NCBI GenBank assembly: GCA_012729935.1
Contig: JAAYBY010000106.1
Span: 1-19,301 of the forward strand
DNA: 19,301 bases
Direction of reading: 5' to 3'
Source of the DNA: Clostridiaceae bacterium
GTDB lineage: Bacteria > Bacillota > Clostridia > Saccharofermentanales > UBA5734
The number at the start of each line of letters is the position of its first letter. Positions within the stretch are counted from its first letter, which is position 1. Of the stretch, positions 13,972 through 19,301 are shown piece after piece. The notes beneath the pieces are model-generated. The model saw only the letters and a program-made list of their open reading frames with translations, was not told the origin of the DNA and ran no database searches. A program made the position numbers and the translations under genes.

Positions 13972-14926
13972 TATCAAAAAGAGAATTAAGAGTGTCAATG
14001 ATATCAAGCAGATGACACGCGCCATGCAGCTGATCAGCGCAGTTAAAATGAGGCGCGCCCGCAGTCAGCTGGAAAAAACGATGCCGTTTTTCGCCCTCTG
14101 CGCTGAAACCATTATTGAGCTGAATGAGGCCGGTATTGATATTGACCATCGCGCGTTTCAGCTGAACCAGAAGAAAAAAGGAGAGACCTGGAAAATCGGT
14201 TATTTCATCATGACCGGTGACCAGGGTTTTGCCGGTGCGTATAATTTAAACGTGCTGTCTACAACGGAAAATCATATTCGTGCCAAACAGATTGACAATA
14301 TCCAGAAAGGTCTGATGACTGAAGTCAAACTGTATGTCTGCGGCAGTATCGGTAAAGACCGTCTGATTCGTGAAGGATTTGATGTTGAGGAATCGTTCCA
14401 GTACCCGATCAGTGAGCCGACATACTACCGGGCACGTGACATTTCGGACTACGTGTATGACCTGTATGAATCCGGCAATCTAGACCTGGTTTATTTTATT
14501 TTCACACAGATTGAGTCGGCAGTTTCCATGAAACCAGTCGTGACACGCATTCTACCGGTCAATCCGGATGTTCTGAACACGTTCGTACCAGCGCAATATC
14601 GTGCGCAGCGCGGACTGACCGCCGGTGCATCGGTTGCCTATGAACCGACAGTCGAGGATGTCGCCAATTATCTGATTGATACATACTTGAACGGAATGGT
14701 TTATGGCATTTTGTCGGAGGCATACGCCAGCGAACAAACTGCGCGTATGACGGCCATGGATCATGCGACAGAAAACGCAACGGACATGCAGGCCAGGCTG
14801 ACACTACAGAATAATCTGGCCAGACAGGGACGCATCACGCGGGAACTGTCTGAAATTGTCGGTGGTGCTGAAGTGCTGACCCAGGCACAATCAGCAGGAC
14901 GGCCGAACACGATCGAAGAAAGCTGA
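13955..14926 (+). CDS. atpG: ATP synthase F1 subunit gamma
   Basis: 323 residues (usual 285-300). This is the rotating central shaft, and both ends carry the coiled-coil signatures: N-terminal 'DIKKRIKSVNDIKQMTRAMQ' and C-terminal 'ASEQTARMTAMDHATENA' with 'GRITRELSEIVGGAEVL'. The middle has the usual GDQGFAGAYN core. The start MQQL at 13955 fits family N-termini and gives a 17-base overlap with the alpha fusion gene; GGAG lies 10 nt upstream. Upstream in-frame starts (13883, 13946) would add residues not seen in gamma subunits. A tail of about 15 residues follows the conserved C-terminus. Confidence 0.95.
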   Translation: MQQLSDIKKRIKSVNDIKQMTRAMQLISAVKMRRARSQLEKTMPFFALCAETIIELNEAGIDIDHRAFQLNQKKKGETWKIGYFIMTGDQGFAGAYNLNVLSTTENHIRAKQIDNIQKGLMTEVKLYVCGSIGKDRLIREGFDVEESFQYPISEPTYYRARDISDYVYDLYESGNLDLVYFIFTQIESAVSMKPVVTRILPVNPDVLNTFVPAQYRAQRGLTAGASVAYEPTVEDVANYLIDTYLNGMVYGILSEAYASEQTARMTAMDHATENATDMQARLTLQNNLARQGRITRELSEIVGGAEVLTQAQSAGRPNTIEES

Positions 14927-14944
14927 TTAAAGGAGCTAATTGAG

Positions 14945-16333
14945 ATGGCATCAGGTTATGTGACCCAGATTATCGGTCCTGTTATCGATATCAGGTTTCT
15001 CAAGCAGGAAGTACCGGCAATTCACGAAGCCGTTGAAATAAGGGGAGATAACAGCCTGACGGTTGTCGAAGTCATGCAGCAGCGCGGCGACGGCGTCGTT
15101 CGTTGTGTTTCCTTCTCACCGACAGAAGGTTTGATGCGCGGAATGGAGGCGATCGCGACGGGATCACCGCTTAAGGTGCCGGTTGGTGAGGAAATTGCCG
15201 GCCGCTTATTCAATGTTCTGGGTGAACCGATCGATTCCGCAGGTCCTGTTACAGCTGCGGATCATTGGCCGATCCACCGGGAGGCACCCTCTTTCACAGA
15301 CCAGTTTCCTGAAGAGAATATTTTGGAGACAGGCATCAAAGTCATTGATCTGCTTGTTCCGTTCAGCCGCGGCGGCAAGATCGGCTTGTTCGGCGGAGCT
15401 GGTGTCGGAAAAACATTTCTGATCCTTGAGCTCATCCGAAATATCGCACAGGAACATGGCGGCTACTCAATTTTCACCGGAGTCGGCGAACGATCGCGTG
15501 AAGGCAATGATTTATGGCACGAAATGCGTGAGTCCGGCGTGCTCGATAAAACCGTTCTGGTTTTCGGCCAGATGAACGAAACGGCGGGTGCCCGCATGCG
15601 CGCGCCGCTGACCGGCCTGACAATGGCTGAATATTTCCGGGATGTGCAGAATAAGGATGTTCTGTTTTTCATCGATAATATTTTTCGTTTTGTGCAGGCC
15701 GGCTCAGAAGTCTCTGCCCTCCTCGGCCGTATCCCGTCGGCGGTCGGATACCAGCCGACACTGGCCAATGAAGTGGGTGCCTTGCAAGAACGCATCACGT
15801 CCACCCGCCGTGGTTCAATCACTTCGGTTCAGGCTGTTTATGTCCCGGCTGATGATTTGACAGATCCGGCACCTGCAACCACGTTTGCCCATCTGGATGC
15901 GATCACGGTTTTATCGCGGTCGGTTGTTGAGCTGGGCATCTATCCGGCAGTCGATCCGCTTGAATCATCGTCGCGAATTTTGACCGAATCGGTTGTTGGC
16001 TCCAATCATTACAGGGTCGCCAGACGGGTTGAGGAAATGCTGCAGCGCTACAAAGAGCTGCAGGACATCATCGCCATACTGGGAATGGAAGAATTGAGCG
16101 ATAACGACAAGAAAACGGTGCAGCGTGCGCGGCGCATCCAGCGATTCCTGTCACAGCCGTTCTTCGTCGCAGAAGGTGCAACGGGCTATGAAGGACGTTA
16201 TGTGCCGCTGGAGGAGACGATCCGCGGCTTTGGTGAAATCGTCAGCGGCGGACTTGATCATATTCCAGAACATCATTTTTTCATGAAGGGTACCATCAAT
16301 GATGTGTACCAGTCGTATCGCGAAGCACGATAA
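14945..16333 (+). CDS. atpD: ATP synthase F1 subunit beta (catalytic)
   Basis: 462 residues, normal length. Walker A GGAGVGKT (150-157), the catalytic glutamate in VGERSREGND, the Walker B region 'DVLFFIDNIFRF', and the lid/adenine-binding region 'FFVAEGATGYEGRYVPLEET' are all present, so it should be active in ATP synthesis/hydrolysis. The DELSEED loop that contacts gamma/epsilon reads EELSDND, slightly less acidic. AAGGAG is about 10 nt before the ATG; atpG ends 18 nt upstream. Confidence 0.97.
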   Translation: MASGYVTQIIGPVIDIRFLKQEVPAIHEAVEIRGDNSLTVVEVMQQRGDGVVRCVSFSPTEGLMRGMEAIATGSPLKVPVGEEIAGRLFNVLGEPIDSAGPVTAADHWPIHREAPSFTDQFPEENILETGIKVIDLLVPFSRGGKIGLFGGAGVGKTFLILELIRNIAQEHGGYSIFTGVGERSREGNDLWHEMRESGVLDKTVLVFGQMNETAGARMRAPLTGLTMAEYFRDVQNKDVLFFIDNIFRFVQAGSEVSALLGRIPSAVGYQPTLANEVGALQERITSTRRGSITSVQAVYVPADDLTDPAPATTFAHLDAITVLSRSVVELGIYPAVDPLESSSRILTESVVGSNHYRVARRVEEMLQRYKELQDIIAILGMEELSDNDKKTVQRARRIQRFLSQPFFVAEGATGYEGRYVPLEETIRGFGEIVSGGLDHIPEHHFFMKGTINDVYQSYREAR

Positions 16334-16348
16334 AGGAACCTGCTGATT

Positions 16349-16780
16349 ATGAGTGAGACAACTCCGGCAAAACAGCCATTACTGGCTGAAGTCGTCACAC
16401 CCTATGGACTTCTGTACGATGGTCCTGTTGAGATGGTTGTCATGACGGCAAAGGACGGCGAGATCGGTATCCTGCCGGGTCATGCACCGGTCTTTGTCGC
16501 ACTGACCCCCGGAGAAATACGATTGAAAGTCGACGGCACATGGCGGGCAATGGCTGCTACCAACGGCTATGCGGAAATCGGACCCGAAATGGTCATTATC
16601 ATTGTCAATGCTGCAGAATGGGCTGATCAGATCGATCTTCCCCGCGCCAAAGCTGCTTTATCGCGAGCTGAAAGTAAATATCATGATCCCGAATCGTCCT
16701 CAATGGAGAAGAAACACGCGCGACATGGCATTGAACGTGCCAAGGCGCGCATCTGCGTCTTCGAAAAATACAACCCTTAA
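16349..16780 (+). CDS. atpC: ATP synthase F1 subunit epsilon
   Basis: 143 residues. The N-terminal beta-sandwich (about 10-95) includes 'TPYGLLYDGPVEMVVMTAKD' and 'GEIGILPGHAP'; the C-terminal two-helix region begins with 'IDLPRAKAALSRAESK'. That D-x-x-R-A pattern resembles the ATP-binding epsilon of Bacillus, where ATP controls the inhibitory up/down conformation; similar regulation here is inference. Last gene of the operon; its TAA stop shares TTAA with the stop of the opposite-strand FHA gene, and no terminator is visible after it. Confidence 0.94.
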   Translation: MSETTPAKQPLLAEVVTPYGLLYDGPVEMVVMTAKDGEIGILPGHAPVFVALTPGEIRLKVDGTWRAMAATNGYAEIGPEMVIIIVNAAEWADQIDLPRAKAALSRAESKYHDPESSSMEKKHARHGIERAKARICVFEKYNP

Positions 16781-18045
16781 TCTGCCTGGAAATAGAAGGA
16801 TTGCTCGGCAAATTCGATCAGACATTGATCGGGCAACACCGTCTCGTTGTTTTTCAGCAGCCGCCGCCCATCGACTCGTGTCCCGTTGGCGGAGCCGAGA
16901 TCACAGATAAAGAAAGTGCCTGCGCGCCTGAGGATCCGTGCATGCTGACGGCCGACAGACGAGTCGGGGATGCATAAGTCGGATTGCTTTGGGTCTCTGC
17001 CAATGATGAACTCCTCAACCAGAATAAAGGCGCGCAGTCCTTCATTTTCCTCAATTGTTCCAGGTTTTCCTTCAGAAATCATAGCCATCCTGAAACCAGA
17101 ATCGGGATGTGGCAAGAGAACCGTATCATCATCTTGTCGGGCGTTCTCCTGTTGTCCATCTGTCCAGATTGATGAGATGGCCTGGCTGAATCGTGATGAA
17201 AGTTTACTCAGGAGCTTCTTGTTTTTCAGGATCAGCAGGAATAGATCGCTGATGGCCAATACGAGTATCATACTGGTTAGGACAGGCTTGAGAAGAGCCA
17301 GTTGCTTCTGAGCAGCAAACAGGGCCAGACCGGCAGCGCCAACATGAAGGAAAAGCAAAGTGAAAATTGCAAACTTGAACAAGCCCTTTTTGAGATTATG
17401 GCGACCCGCCTGATGAACAGATACGGGTTCATCATCTGATGAACTGGAACTATCACATTTTTCGCAAAAATCAGTCTTGTCTTCATCCTGAAGATAGACT
17501 ACCAGTTGGGACAGATTCGTAGAAGCCAGAACTTCGGATTGTCGGATTACTGCAGGATCCCAGTGAAAAGCCTGGCCGAGCTGACTGATCAATGAGTTGA
17601 TCGGGGACGCCTTTGTTCCGTTATTTGACGATCGTACATCGATGTCAGATGTGTCATTCATATTGTTTTTAAATGGCCAGAAGACCAGGTAGAGATTGTC
17701 TTGATGATCTAGAAAAATCATGGCTGGATCAAAACAGAACTGATCAAGCGGCAGCAGATGATCAGAGGCATCCATTAATGATGTGCAAATCTTAATCAGG
17801 TGTTTTTTCCCCATATCAGGCGTTCTAATGTCCGGCTTGATCGATTCCAGAGATTGAAGATCCGTCAGGTCATAACAAATCTGTGGACCGTTCTGCTGCC
17901 GCAGGAAGCAAAAAGGGAGCCAGGCTGGGCGAAATCGCACCATCAGTTGAAGCTGAAAATCGATTGTCATACAGCCAGGTGAGGGACTGCCAATCAGCCA
18001 TGTGTTACCTGATCTGCTTTCAAAAGACCATTTATATGATTCCAT
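16777..18045 (-). CDS. DUF6382-like / FHA domain membrane protein of a Tad pilus locus
   Basis: 422 residues. The N-terminal half (about 1-185) resembles DUF6382, a domain usually found with FHA in Clostridia. A Cys/Ser-rich acidic linker (about 190-208) and two membrane segments (about 223-245 and 254-273) follow, then an FHA domain at about 339-420. FHA landmarks: IIGR with Arg350, His368 in GRQHARI, and Asn387 in GSANGT. The serine that normally sits three residues before the His (S-x-x-H) is Gly365, so phosphothreonine binding may be weakened. Both N-terminal half and FHA domain would be on the same (cytoplasmic) side of the two-helix hairpin. It follows the pilin gene by 23 nt, and probably has a regulatory or assembly role in the pilus system. 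The start is ATG 18045 with a weak AAAGGT site. Confidence 0.8.
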   Translation of the reverse strand: MESYKWSFESRSGNTWLIGSPSPGCMTIDFQLQLMVRFRPAWLPFCFLRQQNGPQICYDLTDLQSLESIKPDIRTPDMGKKHLIKICTSLMDASDHLLPLDQFCFDPAMIFLDHQDNLYLVFWPFKNNMNDTSDIDVRSSNNGTKASPINSLISQLGQAFHWDPAVIRQSEVLASTNLSQLVVYLQDEDKTDFCEKCDSSSSSDDEPVSVHQAGRHNLKKGLFKFAIFTLLFLHVGAAGLALFAAQKQLALLKPVLTSMILVLAISDLFLLILKNKKLLSKLSSRFSQAISSIWTDGQQENARQDDDTVLLPHPDSGFRMAMISEGKPGTIEENEGLRAFILVEEFIIGRDPKQSDLCIPDSSVGRQHARILRRAGTFFICDLGSANGTRVDGRRLLKNNETVLPDQCLIEFAEQSFYFQAD

Positions 18046-18068
18046 GAATCCGCTGTACCTTTCAATTG

Positions 18069-18311
18069 CTAGTCACCGATTGCAAGATCTTCGATAACGG
18101 TGTCGTTACCAAGAACAGTTTGTATCAAATTTGTCGCGTAGTCCGTTAGAGCCGTTCGAAAAATCAATGCAACAGACAGGAGAACGGCGATGATAATGAC
18201 AACCTCCAGGGTTCCGAAGCCTCTCTTAAAAGAAGGATGAGTGGTTTTCACGTTTTTGAATCGTCTTCTCATTTGACGTTTCGACTGATCGATTGGTTGG
18301 CTAAGCATCAT
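18069..18311 (-). CDS. Flp-type (type IVb) pilin-like small protein
   Basis: 80 residues. A basic leader (1-31) ends in KRG, followed by FGTLEVVIIIAVLLSVALIF. Cleavage after Gly31 would give a mature N-terminus F with Glu at +5 and a hydrophobic helix (about 35-52), exactly the type IV prepilin pattern. The mature length (49 residues) suits Flp pilins. It would be processed by a prepilin peptidase (not in window) and assembled by the Tad machinery. AAAGGAAC precedes the ATG. A second ATG follows directly (18308). The next gene downstream is the FHA protein. Confidence 0.8.
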   Translation of the reverse strand: MMLSQPIDQSKRQMRRRFKNVKTTHPSFKRGFGTLEVVIIIAVLLSVALIFRTALTDYATNLIQTVLGNDTVIEDLAIGD

Positions 18312-18323
18312 AGGTTCCTTTCC

Positions 18324-18337
18324 GGTATTGTAATACC
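18324..18337. promoter_or_regulatory. Short inverted repeat upstream of the pilin gene
   Basis: GGTATT-GT-AATACC is a perfect 6+6 inverted repeat, just upstream of the pilin ribosome site and downstream of the TadC-like stop. It could be an operator or, as RNA, a very tight hairpin. Low confidence; short repeats arise by chance. Confidence 0.25.
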
Positions 18338-18362
18338 TGTTGAAAAATAAGTACGATTTTTC

Positions 18363-19301
18363 TCAGAAGGATTGAAGACTGGCAATAGCGGGAAGCAGAG
18401 CAGACATCAAGACTGCAATCAGGCTCATCATCATCGGGATTAAAAGCCTGACACTTTGTTTTTGCAGCTGATGGCGTACAGCAGATCGATGCAGAGCCCA
18501 TAAAGAGTTCGATTGCAGTTGTATCATTTGCAGAGCCTCTGTACCGCCAAGGCGATTGTATTTGATTAGAAGTAAAAGTGCTGTCTGGATTTCAGGGATC
18601 GGACAGTCAGACAACAAAATTTCCAGAACGGCTGAAGCGCTCTGACCAGCCTGCAGATGTTTCTGAATAAGCATGAGATCCGATTGAACTGACAGATGTG
18701 TTTTTTCGCTTGTAGTTGACTCGAATTGCAGCGCCTCACATGAAATCCTCAGTGAACGATCTAAGGATAGGCCGGTCTGCAGGAGAGCTGACCATAAGTT
18801 CAGGAGAACGGGATAATCTTTGCTGATTGTATCAAGCTTTGTCTGATGGAGATTTAACCACTTCATATCTTGAAGCCAGGCGATCAACAGAGGCAGCAGA
18901 AAGACAAGCGGCCAGAGAACAGGCATTTGCAGGATGATGACAACAGCCGGCAGCATCGAACCAATTATCAGATGAATCTTTTGCGTAAAAAAAAGCTGTG
19001 TCCAATCGCTCTTAGAATCCGGATTGAGATCATGCGTCGTACCCAGATCGATAATGACACGAAGTAGCCGGGCACCATAACCAACTGGCAGCAAGTCCCG
19101 ATAACAATGGTAAAGACAGGCAGACAGATATTTTTCAATGCGCAGCACTTGATGTTTACTTCGATACGTTTTCTGGTCAGATTTTTTGCTTGATAAGGCA
19201 AAGGTGGATAAGGATAGTGTGAGTATACCTGCGGTTAAAGCAAACAGACAGGCGACAAAACGGCCTAAGACTATTGGTTCGCCCGATGAAGCCGAATTCC
19301 A
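18363..19301 (-). CDS. TadC-like type II/IV secretion system F-family protein (5' end outside window)
   Basis: The frame is open to the right edge (first codon at 19301-19299), giving 312 residues in the window. An ORF beginning at GTG 19148 would be only an internal part: the upstream 51 codons encode a plausible membrane helix (VLGRFVACLFALTAGIL). Then come a cytoplasmic stretch, a hydrophobic pair ('IIGSMLPAVVIILQMPVLW' and 'LVFLLPLLIAWL'), a T2SSF-like helical domain with 'YPVLLNLWSALLQTGLSLDRSL', and a final membrane helix. This is the layout of the TadB/TadC inner-membrane platform proteins of Tad/Flp pili; TadC is favoured because the pilin gene follows. The stop is 51 nt before the pilin start. 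The tadA ATPase and tadB should lie further to the right. Confidence 0.75.
   Translation of the reverse strand, partial: WNSASSGEPIVLGRFVACLFALTAGILTLSLSTFALSSKKSDQKTYRSKHQVLRIEKYLSACLYHCYRDLLPVGYGARLLRVIIDLGTTHDLNPDSKSDWTQLFFTQKIHLIIGSMLPAVVIILQMPVLWPLVFLLPLLIAWLQDMKWLNLHQTKLDTISKDYPVLLNLWSALLQTGLSLDRSLRISCEALQFESTTSEKTHLSVQSDLMLIQKHLQAGQSASAVLEILLSDCPIPEIQTALLLLIKYNRLGGTEALQMIQLQSNSLWALHRSAVRHQLQKQSVRLLIPMMMSLIAVLMSALLPAIASLQSF

Noticed and set aside
13255..14025. 256-codon open frame on the minus strand opposite alpha/gamma
   Set aside because: Antisense to strongly conserved atpA and atpG coding sequence, with no recognisable domain.

Overview
The window looks like part of a low-to-mid G+C Firmicute (Clostridia-like) chromosome, about 50% G+C by eye. 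The evidence is the rpiB - upp - atp gene order known from Bacillus and relatives, strong AGGAGG-type ribosome sites with some GTG and TTG starts, a NusG-II/Gx-transporter pair, a DUF3006 protein, a PASTA-repeat protein, and a Tad/Flp pilus cluster of the type that carries an FHA protein. No RNA gene, insertion sequence, integrase or CRISPR array was seen. Exact lineage cannot be named from sequence reading alone.

Layout. (1) 1-3219, plus strand: the 3' part of an ABC-2 type permease, then a membrane-anchored protein with seven PASTA repeats and no kinase domain. (2) 3295-3519, minus strand: a small DUF3006 protein, with overlapping divergent promoter motifs between it and the next group. (3) 3621-5298, plus strand: NusG-domain-II membrane protein, Gx transporter/heptaprenyl diphosphate synthase component I family protein, and a PAP2 phosphatase, tightly packed. 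(4) 5271-7378: a promoter, then a THUMP-type rRNA methyltransferase and a sugar-phosphate nucleotidyltransferase separated by 1 nt. (5) 7379-7625: a 247-nt intergenic region with two nearly complete hairpins that exclude each other and three direct DnaA-box-like 9-mers, followed by proA. (6) 8966-10179: promoter, rpiB and upp. (7) 10236-16780: promoter, a terminator-like leader hairpin, and the F-type ATP synthase operon atpB-atpE-atpF-[delta CTD::alpha]-atpG-atpD-atpC. (8) 16777-19301, minus strand: the distal end of a Tad/Flp pilus operon (TadC-like protein, running off the window; Flp-type pilin; DUF6382-like/FHA protein), convergent with and overlapping the atp operon by 4 bases.

The most notable observation is in the ATP synthase. 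There is no separate atpH. The gene in the atpH/atpA position encodes one 643-residue protein in which only the C-terminal domain of the delta (OSCP) subunit is joined, through an acidic linker of about 50 residues, to a full-length alpha subunit. The N-terminal domain of delta, which normally sits on top of the three alpha N-termini, is absent from the operon. If the fusion is expressed as read, each F1 head (three alpha) would carry three delta C-terminal domains facing a single peripheral stalk. The c subunit lacks the Na+ ligand residues of the Na+-type ring, so proton coupling is predicted. The other subunits have their expected catalytic motifs.

Other points for a second look: the DnaA-box cluster upstream of proA, the hairpin between the atp promoter and atpB, the FHA domain with glycine in place of the phosphothreonine-contacting serine, and the convergent stop codons sharing TTAA.
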